Source: Ruminococcus sp. (lineage in GTDB: Bacteria > Bacillota > Clostridia > Oscillospirales > Ruminococcaceae). From it: DNA of 39,878 nt. The DNA is taken from positions 1-39,878 of the forward strand of contig JAFRXL010000019.1 of NCBI GenBank assembly GCA_017441505.1, in the 5' to 3' direction. Shown here one piece after another: positions 26,756 to 39,123 of this stretch. The first letter of the stretch is position 1. The number at the start of each line of letters is the position of its first letter. A program made the position numbers and the translations under genes. The notes under the pieces are model-generated. The model was not told the DNA's origin. It made no database searches and saw only the letters and a program-made list of their open reading frames with translations.

Positions 26756-29700
26756 ATGAGTGAGGCAATCTCAAAGAATAAAGAAGCAGTATATAAAGAA
26801 GCTTTGCAGAAAGCAAAAAATAAAATAGAACAATTACAGGCTGAGAATGCACAGCTTAGTTCTGAAAATAAGAAATGTGAAATAGCTGTAACAGGTTATT
26901 CATGCAGATTTCCAGCCGGAGCAAATAGTCCGGAAAAATACTGGGAACGTCTTTCAGAAGGATTTGACGCAGTAAGTGAGATAAAGCGTTTTGATATTGA
27001 TGATCTATATGATCTAAATGCGGATGCTCCTGGAAAGATAGCAACGAGATATGCCTCATTTCTGGACATTAATGTAAAAGAATTTGATAATGTTCATTTT
27101 AATATTTCAGCAATAGAGGCGAAATCACTTGATCCTCAGTACAGACTTCTTATGGAAGTGTGCTGGGAGGCTCTTCTTGATGCTGGAGAAGATCCTGAAA
27201 AATTAAAAAATAGTAAAACAGGTATATTCATCGGAATAGATTCTTCGGATTATACAAGAGCGGTATTTGGTTCGGGGGATCCTGAGAATATCGGTTCTTA
27301 CACACTTATGGGAATATCTCAGCATACAGCAGCAGGACGTATAAGTTATTATTACGACTGGAAAGGACCGGCAATTGCTTGTAATACTGCCTGTTCGTCT
27401 TCGCTGTCAGCCCTTAATTGTGCTATAAGCAGCTTGAAAAACGATCAATGCGATATGGCGGTAGTTGGTGGGGTAAATCTCATATTAGACTCTGATACCT
27501 TCGTTGGACTTTCACAGTTGAATTCTCTTTCTTACGATGGCAGATGCAAAACATTTGATGCATCAGCAGATGGATTCGGTCGTGGAGAAGGATGCGGAGC
27601 GATCATACTCAAGAGACTTGACGAAGCTGAAAGACAGGGAAGAAATATACGTGCGATAGTAAAGGGAATATATGCTGGTCAGGACGGAAAGTCCAATGGC
27701 TTCTATGCTCCTAACGGAAAAGCAGAGCAGAGAGTAGTAGAGAGTGCAATAGAAAATGCAAAGGTTTCTGTAGATGATATTGATTATGTAGAAACTCACG
27801 GAACAGGAACAGTTCTGGGTGATCTTATCGAATCACAGGCTCTATGCGGAGCTTTCAAAAAGAAGAAAAATAAACTGAAGATAGGTTCAGTCAAATCAAA
27901 TATGGGTCATCTTGAGGCAGCAGCCGGAATGGCAAGTATTATCAAGGTGTTGCTTTCTATGGAGCATCATATGCTTCCACCAAGCATCAACATAAAACAG
28001 CTTAATCCTGAGATAAACTGGAATAAGCTTGAAGTTGTGCAGTCACTTACAGAGTGGAAAAAAGAAGACGGCTCACCTTTGATCGCTGGTATTAGTTCCT
28101 TTGGTATCAGCGGTGCATTGGTGCACACCATATTTGAGTCATACGAAAAGGAAGAAAATACAGAAGCCCTTCCTGAAATACCATGTTCACTTCTTACGGT
28201 TTCAGCGAAAACTGAAAAACAGCTTCGTGCATCTGTAGAAGCTGCAAAGGATTACATTGAAGGAAATCCTGATAAATTCGATGACATCATTTATTCAATG
28301 CAGAAATGCAGAAGTACTCTGCCTATAAAGTATGCAGTATGCGGTAAGGACAGAGAATCACTCTGTGCAGAGATACAGGCATCACTTGACAGCGAAGATG
28401 TATATGATACATATACAAAAGAGCCGTCTGCAAAGAAGCATAAGATAGCTTTCCTGTTCACTGGTCAGGGAGCTATTTATAAAGATATTGCTATTGAACT
28501 TTATAACTGCTCACCAATCTACCGCAAATACTTTGACCTTTGCAATGAGCTTTTCAGCAAAACACTTTCAGTATCTATCCATGATGCAGTATTTGGAGAA
28601 AATGAAAACTGGGTAAAGAGAGCTGTATACTCACAGGCAGTAACATTCAGCGTGGAATATTCACTTTATCAGTACTGGACATCACTTGGAATAGAGCCCG
28701 ATATAATGCTTGGACATAGCATAGGTGAATATGCAGCGGCTTGTGCATCAGGAGTTATGGCACTTGAAGATGCGGTGCAGATGATCTCATGGCGTGGACA
28801 GATGATGGATTCTGTAGAACCTACCGGAAAGATGATGGGAATCCTATCAGACCGCAGTTCAGTAGAAGCAGCAATAGCTGAAAGCGGAACTCAGAATGCC
28901 GGAGTTGCAGCCTGCAATGCGGATAATAATGTTACCCTTGCAGGTCTTGCAGATGCTGTAGATGAGGTAGTTAATTGTCTCCAGAAGAAAAAACGAGTTT
29001 TTGTAAACGACCTGAATATCCCATATCCTTTCCATACAAAGCTGATGTCACATTATGAAGCTGATTATTCAGCAAAAATGGAGAAGATAAATTTCAGTAA
29101 ACCGGATAAAACTATCGTATCTACAGTAACAGCGGATAACGATGGAAGTGTATTTGCCGACAGTCATTACTGGGCAGAACATCTGTCAAAAACAGTCCGT
29201 TTTGCAGAAGCAATACGTAAAGTCAAAGAGCTTGGAGCAGATATATACATAGAAATTGGTGGAGCAGCAACACTTACCGGACTTTCTGGACAGTGTCTCG
29301 GAATAAATAATGATATGCTTTTCCTGCCGTCACTTAGAAAGGGCAAGAGTGCATATGCACAGCTCTCAGAAACTATTCAGCAGCTTTATCTGAATGGTAT
29401 CGAAATATCTTACGATGCACTTTATGCCGGACTTAAACACTCATATACTGATCTTTATCCATATCAGTTCCAGAGGAAAGAATTCTGGATAGAAAATGAT
29501 AAAGGCAGTGATAGGAAACTGCCCAAAACAATAGTTGAAAGTGAGAAAGTTGTTATGCCAAAGGAACAGAAAAATGATGATAAAGTAAACAGAGTAAAGG
29601 AAAATCTGCTTAACGAAATAAAGAGAGTAACGGGAAATGATATTGAAGACATCAGAACAGATCAGGATATGTTTTCACTTGGTCTTGATTCACTAATGCT

Positions 29701-32700
29701 TCTTTCTTTAGGGAAGCAAATAGAGAGCAGCTTTGGGGTAGAGATCCCAATGGATACATTCTTTACAGAACTCAATACAATAGATGCACTTGCTGAGTAT
29801 CTGGCAGAAAACCAGATGGAAATGCCGGAAGAAGATACGGCAGAAACTGATCCTGTACAGTCAATGAGCGAGGCAGATACAGAAGCGGAAATACCAGTAA
29901 ATTCTGAAGCTGTACCTATTCAGTCAACTGGTTATAATGTTCCAGCAGCAAATATCCCGGTCGGAAATGAAGATGATATATCTTCACTTTTCAACAGACA
30001 GCTTTCAATTATTCAGGAGCAGCTTGCGGTAATGAAGATGCTTGGAGGAAAGATGCCTGCTGGACAGACAGTTCAGACAGCTGTACAGGTTGTTCCGGAA
30101 GTTCAGAAAAAAGCAGAGGCACCCAAAAAAGAAGTAAAGAAAATGGATACTTCCTACTATAAGCCATACCATAAAAATGACTATAAGGCAGCAGACATAA
30201 GCATTACCGGAAGCCGGGAGGAATATGTCAAGGAAGTAATGAGCAAATATGTTGCTAAAATGCCTTCATCAAAGAAGTATCTTGAAAAATATAGATTTGT
30301 AAATGCCAATGCAAGACATAATGCCGGATTCAAAATGGAATTCAAGGATATGTTGTTCCAGGTCGTTGCAGAGAGCGGACACGGATCACATATAAAAGAC
30401 TTGGACGGAAACGACATAATCGATATAACAATGGGATTCGGAGTAAATATGTTTGGCTATGCACCTGAGTTTGTAACAGATGCATTGACAGAAGAAATGA
30501 AGCAAGGATTCCCACTTGGTGCACTTGGAAGAAAAACAGGTCAGGTAGCAGAGCTTATTTCCGAGCTTACAGGAAATGAAAGAGTATTCTTCTGTAATTC
30601 AGGAACAGAAGCAGATATGTTTGTTGTAAGAATAGCAAGAGCAGCAACAGGAAAGAAGAAAATAGTATACTTCGGTGGAGCGTATCATGGAACATCCGAC
30701 GGAGTACTGGGTCTGCCATTTTATGAAAAAGACGGATCGATATCTGCATTTCCGATGGTGCCCGGTATTACTGAAGGAGCTGTATCAGACCTTGTAGTTT
30801 TGAATTATAATACTCCAAGTGCTCTTGAATACATAAAAGACCACTCTGATGAGATAGCAGGTGTGCTTGTAGAACCAGTACAGAGCAGAAGACCTGATAT
30901 ACAGCCAAGAGAGTTCCTTCATGAGCTAAGAAAGATAACTGAAGAGAATAATGTAGCTCTTATTTTTGATGAAGTTATCACTGGTTTCAGAATATGTGCA
31001 GGAGGAGCACAGGAATATTTTGGAGTTAAAGCAGACCTCACAACTTATGGTAAAGTTCTTGGTGGAGGAATGCCTATAGGTGTAGTTGCAGGCTCTGCAA
31101 GATTTATGAACAGCGTTGACGGAGGAGTATGGAATTTCGGAGATGATTCAGCACCAGAGTACGAAAATCAGAGAACACTTATCACAGGTACATTCTGTCA
31201 TCATCCTCTTACAATAGCAGCGGCATATGCAACATTGTCACATATAAAAGCAGAAAAGGATACTCTCTATCCTGAAGTGAATAAAAAAGCAGACTATATG
31301 GTAAATACACTGAATAAATTCTTTGAAGAAGAGAAAGTGCCGTTCCATATGGTAAATTTCGGAACACTTTTCCGCTTTATGATGGGCAAAGAGTATGAAA
31401 TATTCTATTACTCATTACTTGAAAAAGGAATATTTGTATGGGAAGGAAGAAACTGCTTTATCTCTACAGAGCATACATATGATGATATTGAGCGTATTAT
31501 TTCAGCAGTAAAAGAAACAGTACATGAAATGAAGGAAGCAGGTTTTTTTCCTGAATCTTCTGCACTGAAAACAGACGCAGGTGTAGAAGATAAAAATACG
31601 TTAGCAGATGGAGTAATAACCAAGCCTGCATCATTGATCCAGCAGCGTCTGTATATAGATACAAAATTAAATGAATCAGATCCTTATGATGTTGTATCAG
31701 CTTTTTCGCTCACTAAGAAGATAGATGAAAAAAAGCTGGAGAATATAGTTAATAAAATAATTCAGCGGCATGAAGTACTTAGAACGTCATTTGCAGAAGA
31801 AAATGGCGAAATCGTAATGAAAATCCATTCGTCATGCAGAATAAAGATAAAGCATATGGAATCCTCAGAAGATCATGTTAAGCTGATACAGGATTCTCTG
31901 ACAAAGTTTGATCTTTCCAAAGCACCGCTTGTAGAAGTAATAATCGTAAAACATGAAAATGAAGATGTTCTCATATTCCATTTTCATCATATAATAGCAG
32001 ATGGAATGTCAATGAGCAATTTCAATCAGGAATTTATGGCATTGTATGAGAATAAGAAAATTCCGGAGCTTAAGAAACAGTATTCAGGATATGTAGATTA
32101 TGAAAACAAGCTGATGACAGATAAATGGATAAGCGACAGGAGAGAATTCTGGTTAAATGAACTTGAAGACTGTGTTACAGGAATACCGCTGCCGTATGAC
32201 TGCACCCCTGATAAAGCGACGATGGCAGGTTCGACATATGTAGAATATATCGATAAGGATATCACTGGTAAATTGAAGAAAGCAGCCATGGAGCAGGGGG
32301 TATCACTGTTTATGATCCTTTTGTCAGTTATGGATGTAGTTCTGCATAAAATATCAGGCGAGAAGAATTTTGTGATCTCAACACCTGTTACAACAAGATT
32401 TGCCGGCGGCTTTGAAGACAATATAGGTATGTTCACGAATACAATGGCTTTAGGCTGTCATATCGGGCCAGGTGAAAGTTTTGCTAAGTTGTTGAAAGAT
32501 GTAAAGAAGATAAGTCTTGCTTCATATAGCCGGTCAGATTATCCGTATAATATGCTTATAAATGATTTAGATGCAAGAGATGAAAAAGCAATAAATGTGA
32601 ATTTTGTTTATGAGAATACAGACGGAAGAGATCCAAATCACGGAAGTGACTTTAATTTAAAATACATACCATTTGTTAAGCCTGTTCAGGAAAATGAGTT

Positions 32701-35700
32701 GAGCATAGAATTCCTTGAGGGAAATGGTGAAATAGAAGTACAAATTGGATATCAGACAGATTTGTTTAAAGAAGAAACAATAGCAAGGATATTCGGATAT
32801 ATTAAGAATATCGTTAATATTATAACTGAGAATCAGGATGTACGTATTACTGATATTGATATATTGTCTGATGAAGAAAAACAGCTCATCCTGAACAACT
32901 TCAACGCAACAGAAAAAGAGTATCCAAGAGACAAGACAGTAGCAGAGCTGTTTGAAGAGCAAGTAAAGAAGACACCAGACAATATTGCACTTGTATTCGA
33001 GGATAAGAAACTCACATATTCCGAGCTTAATTCAAGAGCAAATAGTTTGGCACATAAACTGAGAGAGCTTGGAGTAAAGCCGGATGATTTCGTAGCGATC
33101 ATAGCAGACAGAAGTCTTGAAATGATTTGCGGAATCTATGGAATAATCAAATCAGGCGGAGCATATGTGCCAATAGATCCGACATATCCAGAGGATAGAA
33201 TAGCGTTCATGCTTGAGGATTGTCAGCCAAAGGCAGTGCTTAAGTATACAACAGAGAGTATAACGATAAATAATGAAATACCGGTAATAGACCTCAGCGA
33301 AAGCGAGGTCTGGGAAGGTGCGTCTGACGATCTGGAAACTGTGAATAAGCCAGAGGATGCGATATACTGTATTTATACATCAGGTACAACAGGAAAGCCT
33401 AAGGGAGTAATCAACAGAAACTATGGTCTTATAAACAGGATCATGTGGATGAACAGCAGATATCCAATAGGAACAGGAGATACGATACTCCAGAAAACAA
33501 CCTTTACATTTGATGTATCAGTTTGGGAAATCATCTGGTGGAGTATAGTAGGAGCAAGAGCAGCTTTACTTATCCCTGGAGGAGAAAAAGAACCAGATAC
33601 GATATGTGATACAATTGAGAAGTACGAAGTAACAACAATGCACTTTGTACCATCAATGCTTTCTATGTTTGAGGAGTATGTGCAGGAAACAGTTGGAGCA
33701 GCAGAAAAGCTTAAGAGTTTAAAAAATGTATTTGCAAGCGGAGAGGCACTCAAAAAAGTTCATGTAGATAATTTTTATAAGATAGCTGAAAGTGCAGGAC
33801 TTGGAATGAAGCTTGCAAACTTCTACGGACCAACAGAAGCAAGTATCGACGTAACATACTATGACTGTGTAGTTGAAGACAGAAATAGTGTTCCGATAGG
33901 AAAGCCGATAGACAATACACAGATATATATTGTAAATGGAAAGAATCTGTGTGGAATTGGTATCCCGGGAGAGTTATGCATAGCTGGAGATGGACTTGCA
34001 AGAGGCTATCTTAACAGACCAGAGCTCACAGCCGAGAAGTTTGCAGATAATCTCTTTGGAGAAGGAAAGATGTATCATTCCGGAGACCTTGCAAGATGGC
34101 TTTCTGATGGAAATATCGAGTATCTTGGAAGAATTGATGATCAGATCAAGATCAGAGGACAGAGACTCGAATTAGGTGAGATCGATGCAAAGATTCGTGA
34201 AATAGAAAATATCAAAGATTGTGCAGTAATAGCAAAAGCAGACAGCACAGGAGATAAGGCAATATATGCATACTATACAAGTGACAGTGAAGTGAGTGTA
34301 TCCGAGATAAAGGATAGGCTCAGCGAAAGCCTGCCTGAATATATGATGCCAGCATATATGATGCAGATTGAAGCAATACCAGTAACAAGAAACGGAAAGC
34401 TTGATAAGAGAGCACTGCCTGAGATAGAGGCAAGAGCAACAAAGGAATATATTGCTCCAAGGAACGAGATCGAAGAGAAGATATGCAATATATTCAGCGA
34501 GATACTGAATGTAGAACAGGTCGGAGTAAAGGACAGTTTCTTCGAGCTTGGAGGACACTCATTGAGAGCAACAAGACTTGTAAACAGAATAGAAGCTGAA
34601 ACAGGTACAAGAATTGCCCTTAAAGATGTATTCAGTCATCCTACAGTAGAGCAGCTTGCGGTACTTGCAGGAGCAGAGAGTGAAGAATATATTCCGATAC
34701 CAAAGTCAGAGGAGAAGGAGTATTATCCGATGTCCTCACCTCAGAAGAGAACATATCTTATCCAGCAGATGCAGCCAGAGTCAGTAACATATAATATGCC
34801 AGCAAATCTGAAGCTTACAGGAGAAGTGCGTCCGGATGATCTCAGAGCAGCATTGCAGGAAATGACAGAAAGACATGAGATACTGAGAACAGAGTTCCTG
34901 ATGATAGACGGAGATCCTGTACAGAAGATACTTGACCATGTAGAAGCAGACTTTGAGTATGTGGTAAGTAGTGAATCAGATGAAAAGCTGATGAAGGACT
35001 TTCTGAAGCCGTTTGACCTTGCGAGCGGAAAACTTGTAAGAGTGAAGCTTGTAAACAAGGGCAAATATTACCTTATGATGCTGGATATGCATCATATTGT
35101 AGGCGACGGAATGAGCATGAATACATTTACAACAGAGCTTATAGCGTTGTATAACAGAGAAAAACTCGAACCACTTACACATCAGTTCAAGGACTACAGT
35201 GAGTGGATGAGAAGCCGTGATCTGAGCGGACAGGCAGAATATTGGAAGAGTCAGTTCGATGATGAGATACCTGTGCTTGATATGCCAACAGACTTCCCAA
35301 GACCGCAGGAACAGAGTTATGCAGGAACAATGTTCTTTGAAACCATTAATGAAGATATAAGCAGAAATATTAAGGAGCTTGTAAAGAAAACAGGTGCGAC
35401 AGAGTACATGGTATTTCTTGCAGCAGTAATGGTTACATTAAGTAAGTACAGCAGACAGGAAGATATTGTAATTGGCTCACCTATCAGTGGACGTACTCAC
35501 AGAGATACTGAGAATATGCTCGGAATGTTCGTAAACACACTTGCAATGCGAGGCAAGCCGGAGAAGAACAAGACATTCAGTCAGTTCCTTGAAGAAATCA
35601 AGAATACTTGCTTAAGGGCATATGAGAATCAGGAATATCCGTTTGAAGAACTCGTTGAAGCAGTGGATGTACAGAGAGATATGTCAAGAAGTCCGCTGTT

Positions 35701-38700
35701 TGATGTGATGCTTGTAATGCAGAATAATGAGAGTGCTGAATTGAAACTTGGAAGCAGTAAAGCGGAAATATTTGAATATAACGGAACAATAGCCAAGTTC
35801 GATATGACATTCAATATTTCCGAGAATGATAACAAGTTCGTAGTAGGATTTGAGTACTGTACTGATCTGTTCAAGGCAGAGACAGCTGAGAGAATTGTGA
35901 AGCATTTTGAAGAAGTGCTGAAAGCTGTGACAGAGAATGCAGAGCAGAAGCTTGGCGATGTTGAAATGGTGACAGAAGAAGAGAAGTCACTCATCCTGAA
36001 CGATTTCAACGCAACAGAAACAGAATATCCAAGAGACAAAACAGTAGTCGAACTGTTTGATGAACAGGTAAAGAGAACACCGGACAATATTGCTTTAGTG
36101 TTTGAAGGCAAAGAAATGACCTATGCAGAGCTTGATGAAAGAGCGAATCGACTTGCGAATACACTTGTAGAGAAAGGTGTGAAGAGCGGAGATTACGTAG
36201 CATTATTCATTGAGAGAAGCTTTGAGATGGTTATCGGAATTTACGGAATAATCAAAGCCGGAGGTATTTACGTACCGATCAATACAATGTATCCGGAGGA
36301 CAGAGTAGAGTACATAATCAACGACTGCGGAGCAAAAATACTACTTTGCGGAGCAACATCGCTTGAAGTAGGATTCAATGGAGAAAAGATAGACATCAGA
36401 GAAGAATCAGCATATAGTCAGAACAATATTGCACCGAAGGCAGAGCTAACACCTGAGAGTGGACTTTATGTAATTTACACATCAGGAACAACAGGAAAGC
36501 CAAAGGGCGTAGAGATCATGCATAAGAACGTTGTCAGACTTATGTTTAATGATGATTTTGAGTATGATTTCAATGAAAATGATGTATGGACAATGTTCCA
36601 TTCATATGGATTTGACTTCTCAGTATGGGAGATGTATGGTGCAACACTGTACGGAGGAAAGCTTGTAGTAGTAAGTGAAGATGAAGCAAAGGATCCTGAA
36701 TTATTCATAAAACTGCTTAGAGAGCAGAATGTAACAGTATTGAATCAGGTGCCTACAGCGTTCTATAATCTAATGAGAGTAGACAATGGAGACAAGCTTG
36801 ATGTAAGATACTTGATATTCGGAGGAGAAGCATTAAATCCAACAAAGCTGAAAGATTGGAGAGAGAAGCATCCAAAGTGTAAGATCGTGAATATGTACGG
36901 AATAACTGAGACAACAGTACACGTAACATACAGAGAGATCGGGGATGCAGAGATTGAAAGAGGAATTAGTGATATAGGAAAGGCAATACCGACACTCAAA
37001 ACATATATCATGAATGGTGATACTATGTGCGGAATAGGTATTCCGGGTGAGCTTTGTGTAACCGGAGAAGGACTTGCAAGAGGCTATCTCAACAGACCGG
37101 AGCTTACAGCAGAGAAGTTCGTAAAGAATCCATTCGGTGAGGGCAGAATGTACCGTTCAGGAGACCTTGCAAAATGGCTGCCAGATGGAAATCTTGAATA
37201 TCTTGGAAGAATCGATGAACAGGTAAAAATAAGAGGATTCAGAATAGAACTTGGGGAAATCGAAACAAGGATAAGAGAAGTTGGAGGAATAAGTGACTGT
37301 GCAGTAATAGCAAAGGCTGACAGAAACGGAGAAAATGCAATATTTGCATACTATACCGGAGAATCAGAAGTTGATCCAACAATAATAAGAGAACAGCTTA
37401 GTGTAAATCTCCCTGACTATATGATACCTGCGTATATGATGCAGATAGAAAGTCTGCCGATTACGAGAAATGGTAAACTCGACAGAAGAGCACTGCCTGA
37501 TATTGAAGGTAAAACATCAAGAGAATATGTAGCACCGAGAAATGATATTGAAAAAGCTGTATGTGAGGCATTTAGTGATATACTGAATGTCGAAAGAGTT
37601 GGAGTACAGGACAGTTTCTTTGAACTTGGAGGAGACTCAATCAAGGCAATAAGAATAATCTCGAAGCTTAGAAATGCAGGCTATACAGCAACAGTGAAGG
37701 ATGTAATGAGTGGAAAGACAGCAGAGAGAATAGCACTTGCTGTAAAGAATGCAAATGAGAGACAGAAGTACGAACAGGGAGAAGTAACAGGTAAGATAGA
37801 AAGTACACCAATCATTAAGGAGTTCTCAAAGTGGAACTTGGCAAAGCCTGAGCACTTCAACCAGTCAGTGATGTTCCCTATTGATGGAATAGACAACAAT
37901 ATAATTCATGAAGCAATCGACGAACTTGTAAAGCATCACGATGTTCTTAGAGCAGTATACAGGGAAAATACGCTGGAGATACTGCCAATATCAGAGAGTA
38001 AGCTTTGTGACTTCTATGAGTTTGACTACAGCAATGAAGCAGATAAGTATAAAGCAGTAGAGGATAAGTGTACTGAGATACAGGCAAGTATTGATCTTGC
38101 CAACGGTCCTCTGGTAAAGATAGCAGTATTTGAACTCGGAGATACAAAGCAGATGATGTTCTGCATACATCACCTTGCAGTAGACGGAGTATCATGGAGA
38201 ATACTCAGCGAAGACTTTGAGACAGCAGTAAGCCAGATCAAGGAAGGAAAAGAAGTAAAGCTTCCTGAGAAGACGGCATCCTTTATTGAGTGGAGTCAGA
38301 AGCTAAAAGAGTATGAAGAGAGGCTTGGAAGCAAGGAAAAGGAATACTGGAAGGAAGCAAATTTAAGGATATCAGAGGGATTGGTTGTAGGAGAGTATAC
38401 AGAAAACGAAATTGGATCCTCAGTAGTTGAATTTAGTAAAGAAATAACAGAAAAACTACTTACCAAGAGCAGCAATGCATATGGAGCAAAAATAGATGAG
38501 GTACTTCTTGCCGGATTTGCAAGAGCAGTAGGAAGAATAACCGGTCAGAAGAGCGTTGCAATAAAGCTTGAGGGACACGGTCGAGAGGAGATACACGAGC
38601 CTATTTCAATAGACCGAACAGTAGGCTGGTTCACAAATATATATGCAATAAGTCTGAAATGCTGCGAAGATAATGATGAATCGATAATAAATGCGAAAGA

Positions 38701-39103
38701 TACCATAAGAAGTGTACCGAATATGGGAATGGGATATGGATATGTTGAGCATAATGTAGAACCAGATATTTGCTTTAATTATCTTGGTGAGATAATCGAA
38801 GGAGATGTCCAAAATATAAATCAATATAGCAGCGGTTTGGAGGTCGCAAAGGAAAATGAGGGGCTTGATAATATTTTGGTAAATGGTCAAACCATAAACG
38901 GAAAGCTTAGTTTTGATGTGATTTGTCAAAAGCGGTATGGACAGAAATTTGCAGAACGACTCAAAAAGGAATTTGAGAACAGTTTGATTGAACTTGTAAT
39001 ATCGCTTGACAGAACAGAAAAAAATACTAAAACTTTATCAGATATGGAATTTGATTCACTTGATAGTGATGGACTTTCATTTATAAATTCATTATTAGGT
39101 TGA
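26756..39103 (+). CDS. Hybrid PKS-NRPS, KS-AT-ACP-AMT-C-A-PCP-C-A-PCP-E
   Basis: Single 4115-aa polypeptide. An N-terminal coiled coil (about 1-42) probably docks to the preceding PKS. KS (about 41-461; C213 in NTACSSS), AT (about 562-858; S655 in GHSIGE, specificity motif YPFH) and ACP (S979) add one unit with no reductive domain. A PLP aminotransferase (about 1145-1598; K1433) can then turn the beta-keto group into a beta-amine. C1 (HHIIADG, about 1624-2032) joins this to Ser (A1 about 2062-2555, PCP S2602). C2 (HHIVGDG) adds Thr (A2 about 3100-3578, PCP S3628 in GGDSI), and the E domain (H3806 in HHLAVDG, about 3680-4090) epimerises it. There is no thioesterase domain; the chain passes to the next NRPS. 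The order copies iturin/mycosubtilin synthetases. GAGGGTG precedes ATG 26756. Confidence 0.95.
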   Translation: MSEAISKNKEAVYKEALQKAKNKIEQLQAENAQLSSENKKCEIAVTGYSCRFPAGANSPEKYWERLSEGFDAVSEIKRFDIDDLYDLNADAPGKIATRYASFLDINVKEFDNVHFNISAIEAKSLDPQYRLLMEVCWEALLDAGEDPEKLKNSKTGIFIGIDSSDYTRAVFGSGDPENIGSYTLMGISQHTAAGRISYYYDWKGPAIACNTACSSSLSALNCAISSLKNDQCDMAVVGGVNLILDSDTFVGLSQLNSLSYDGRCKTFDASADGFGRGEGCGAIILKRLDEAERQGRNIRAIVKGIYAGQDGKSNGFYAPNGKAEQRVVESAIENAKVSVDDIDYVETHGTGTVLGDLIESQALCGAFKKKKNKLKIGSVKSNMGHLEAAAGMASIIKVLLSMEHHMLPPSINIKQLNPEINWNKLEVVQSLTEWKKEDGSPLIAGISSFGISGALVHTIFESYEKEENTEALPEIPCSLLTVSAKTEKQLRASVEAAKDYIEGNPDKFDDIIYSMQKCRSTLPIKYAVCGKDRESLCAEIQASLDSEDVYDTYTKEPSAKKHKIAFLFTGQGAIYKDIAIELYNCSPIYRKYFDLCNELFSKTLSVSIHDAVFGENENWVKRAVYSQAVTFSVEYSLYQYWTSLGIEPDIMLGHSIGEYAAACASGVMALEDAVQMISWRGQMMDSVEPTGKMMGILSDRSSVEAAIAESGTQNAGVAACNADNNVTLAGLADAVDEVVNCLQKKKRVFVNDLNIPYPFHTKLMSHYEADYSAKMEKINFSKPDKTIVSTVTADNDGSVFADSHYWAEHLSKTVRFAEAIRKVKELGADIYIEIGGAATLTGLSGQCLGINNDMLFLPSLRKGKSAYAQLSETIQQLYLNGIEISYDALYAGLKHSYTDLYPYQFQRKEFWIENDKGSDRKLPKTIVESEKVVMPKEQKNDDKVNRVKENLLNEIKRVTGNDIEDIRTDQDMFSLGLDSLMLLSLGKQIESSFGVEIPMDTFFTELNTIDALAEYLAENQMEMPEEDTAETDPVQSMSEADTEAEIPVNSEAVPIQSTGYNVPAANIPVGNEDDISSLFNRQLSIIQEQLAVMKMLGGKMPAGQTVQTAVQVVPEVQKKAEAPKKEVKKMDTSYYKPYHKNDYKAADISITGSREEYVKEVMSKYVAKMPSSKKYLEKYRFVNANARHNAGFKMEFKDMLFQVVAESGHGSHIKDLDGNDIIDITMGFGVNMFGYAPEFVTDALTEEMKQGFPLGALGRKTGQVAELISELTGNERVFFCNSGTEADMFVVRIARAATGKKKIVYFGGAYHGTSDGVLGLPFYEKDGSISAFPMVPGITEGAVSDLVVLNYNTPSALEYIKDHSDEIAGVLVEPVQSRRPDIQPREFLHELRKITEENNVALIFDEVITGFRICAGGAQEYFGVKADLTTYGKVLGGGMPIGVVAGSARFMNSVDGGVWNFGDDSAPEYENQRTLITGTFCHHPLTIAAAYATLSHIKAEKDTLYPEVNKKADYMVNTLNKFFEEEKVPFHMVNFGTLFRFMMGKEYEIFYYSLLEKGIFVWEGRNCFISTEHTYDDIERIISAVKETVHEMKEAGFFPESSALKTDAGVEDKNTLADGVITKPASLIQQRLYIDTKLNESDPYDVVSAFSLTKKIDEKKLENIVNKIIQRHEVLRTSFAEENGEIVMKIHSSCRIKIKHMESSEDHVKLIQDSLTKFDLSKAPLVEVIIVKHENEDVLIFHFHHIIADGMSMSNFNQEFMALYENKKIPELKKQYSGYVDYENKLMTDKWISDRREFWLNELEDCVTGIPLPYDCTPDKATMAGSTYVEYIDKDITGKLKKAAMEQGVSLFMILLSVMDVVLHKISGEKNFVISTPVTTRFAGGFEDNIGMFTNTMALGCHIGPGESFAKLLKDVKKISLASYSRSDYPYNMLINDLDARDEKAINVNFVYENTDGRDPNHGSDFNLKYIPFVKPVQENELSIEFLEGNGEIEVQIGYQTDLFKEETIARIFGYIKNIVNIITENQDVRITDIDILSDEEKQLILNNFNATEKEYPRDKTVAELFEEQVKKTPDNIALVFEDKKLTYSELNSRANSLAHKLRELGVKPDDFVAIIADRSLEMICGIYGIIKSGGAYVPIDPTYPEDRIAFMLEDCQPKAVLKYTTESITINNEIPVIDLSESEVWEGASDDLETVNKPEDAIYCIYTSGTTGKPKGVINRNYGLINRIMWMNSRYPIGTGDTILQKTTFTFDVSVWEIIWWSIVGARAALLIPGGEKEPDTICDTIEKYEVTTMHFVPSMLSMFEEYVQETVGAAEKLKSLKNVFASGEALKKVHVDNFYKIAESAGLGMKLANFYGPTEASIDVTYYDCVVEDRNSVPIGKPIDNTQIYIVNGKNLCGIGIPGELCIAGDGLARGYLNRPELTAEKFADNLFGEGKMYHSGDLARWLSDGNIEYLGRIDDQIKIRGQRLELGEIDAKIREIENIKDCAVIAKADSTGDKAIYAYYTSDSEVSVSEIKDRLSESLPEYMMPAYMMQIEAIPVTRNGKLDKRALPEIEARATKEYIAPRNEIEEKICNIFSEILNVEQVGVKDSFFELGGHSLRATRLVNRIEAETGTRIALKDVFSHPTVEQLAVLAGAESEEYIPIPKSEEKEYYPMSSPQKRTYLIQQMQPESVTYNMPANLKLTGEVRPDDLRAALQEMTERHEILRTEFLMIDGDPVQKILDHVEADFEYVVSSESDEKLMKDFLKPFDLASGKLVRVKLVNKGKYYLMMLDMHHIVGDGMSMNTFTTELIALYNREKLEPLTHQFKDYSEWMRSRDLSGQAEYWKSQFDDEIPVLDMPTDFPRPQEQSYAGTMFFETINEDISRNIKELVKKTGATEYMVFLAAVMVTLSKYSRQEDIVIGSPISGRTHRDTENMLGMFVNTLAMRGKPEKNKTFSQFLEEIKNTCLRAYENQEYPFEELVEAVDVQRDMSRSPLFDVMLVMQNNESAELKLGSSKAEIFEYNGTIAKFDMTFNISENDNKFVVGFEYCTDLFKAETAERIVKHFEEVLKAVTENAEQKLGDVEMVTEEEKSLILNDFNATETEYPRDKTVVELFDEQVKRTPDNIALVFEGKEMTYAELDERANRLANTLVEKGVKSGDYVALFIERSFEMVIGIYGIIKAGGIYVPINTMYPEDRVEYIINDCGAKILLCGATSLEVGFNGEKIDIREESAYSQNNIAPKAELTPESGLYVIYTSGTTGKPKGVEIMHKNVVRLMFNDDFEYDFNENDVWTMFHSYGFDFSVWEMYGATLYGGKLVVVSEDEAKDPELFIKLLREQNVTVLNQVPTAFYNLMRVDNGDKLDVRYLIFGGEALNPTKLKDWREKHPKCKIVNMYGITETTVHVTYREIGDAEIERGISDIGKAIPTLKTYIMNGDTMCGIGIPGELCVTGEGLARGYLNRPELTAEKFVKNPFGEGRMYRSGDLAKWLPDGNLEYLGRIDEQVKIRGFRIELGEIETRIREVGGISDCAVIAKADRNGENAIFAYYTGESEVDPTIIREQLSVNLPDYMIPAYMMQIESLPITRNGKLDRRALPDIEGKTSREYVAPRNDIEKAVCEAFSDILNVERVGVQDSFFELGGDSIKAIRIISKLRNAGYTATVKDVMSGKTAERIALAVKNANERQKYEQGEVTGKIESTPIIKEFSKWNLAKPEHFNQSVMFPIDGIDNNIIHEAIDELVKHHDVLRAVYRENTLEILPISESKLCDFYEFDYSNEADKYKAVEDKCTEIQASIDLANGPLVKIAVFELGDTKQMMFCIHHLAVDGVSWRILSEDFETAVSQIKEGKEVKLPEKTASFIEWSQKLKEYEERLGSKEKEYWKEANLRISEGLVVGEYTENEIGSSVVEFSKEITEKLLTKSSNAYGAKIDEVLLAGFARAVGRITGQKSVAIKLEGHGREEIHEPISIDRTVGWFTNIYAISLKCCEDNDESIINAKDTIRSVPNMGMGYGYVEHNVEPDICFNYLGEIIEGDVQNINQYSSGLEVAKENEGLDNILVNGQTINGKLSFDVICQKRYGQKFAERLKKEFENSLIELVISLDRTEKNTKTLSDMEFDSLDSDGLSFINSLLG
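30190..31550 (+). other. In-line PLP aminotransferase domain
   Basis: Class III aminotransferase resembling glutamate-1-semialdehyde aminomutase, as in MycA/ItuA. It shows the cofactor-ring Asp in [11 protein letters not shown], the Schiff-base Lys in [12 protein letters not shown] (K1433) and the phosphate-binding [10 protein letters not shown]. It follows a linker with [18 protein letters not shown], a segment also placed before such domains in lipopeptide synthetases. It predicts a beta-amino acyl intermediate. Confidence 0.9.
32940..34420 (+). other. Adenylation domain 1, predicted L-Ser
   Basis: Reading the ten pocket positions by alignment to GrsA gives D-V-W-H-F-S-F-I-D-K, from [30 protein letters not shown] and the A10 Lys in RNGKLD. 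This is one or two conservative changes from the known serine code (DVWHFSLVDK/DVWHLSLIDK). Confidence 0.85.
36050..37490 (+). other. Adenylation domain 2, predicted L-Thr
   Basis: The pocket residues read D-F-W-N-I-G-M-V-H-K, from [30 protein letters not shown] and the A10 Lys. This is identical to the classic threonine code. With the following E domain, the residue should leave as D-allo-Thr. Confidence 0.9.
37800..39020 (+). other. Epimerisation domain
   Basis: E domain with the intact [10 protein letters not shown] active-site motif and the late NMGMGYGY and FNYLGEI motifs that separate E from C domains. It follows a PCP of the GGDSIKA type usual before E domains, and the next gene starts with a C domain suited to a D-configured donor. 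Confidence 0.9.
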
Positions 39104-39123
39104 TCGGAAAGGGCAAATATATT

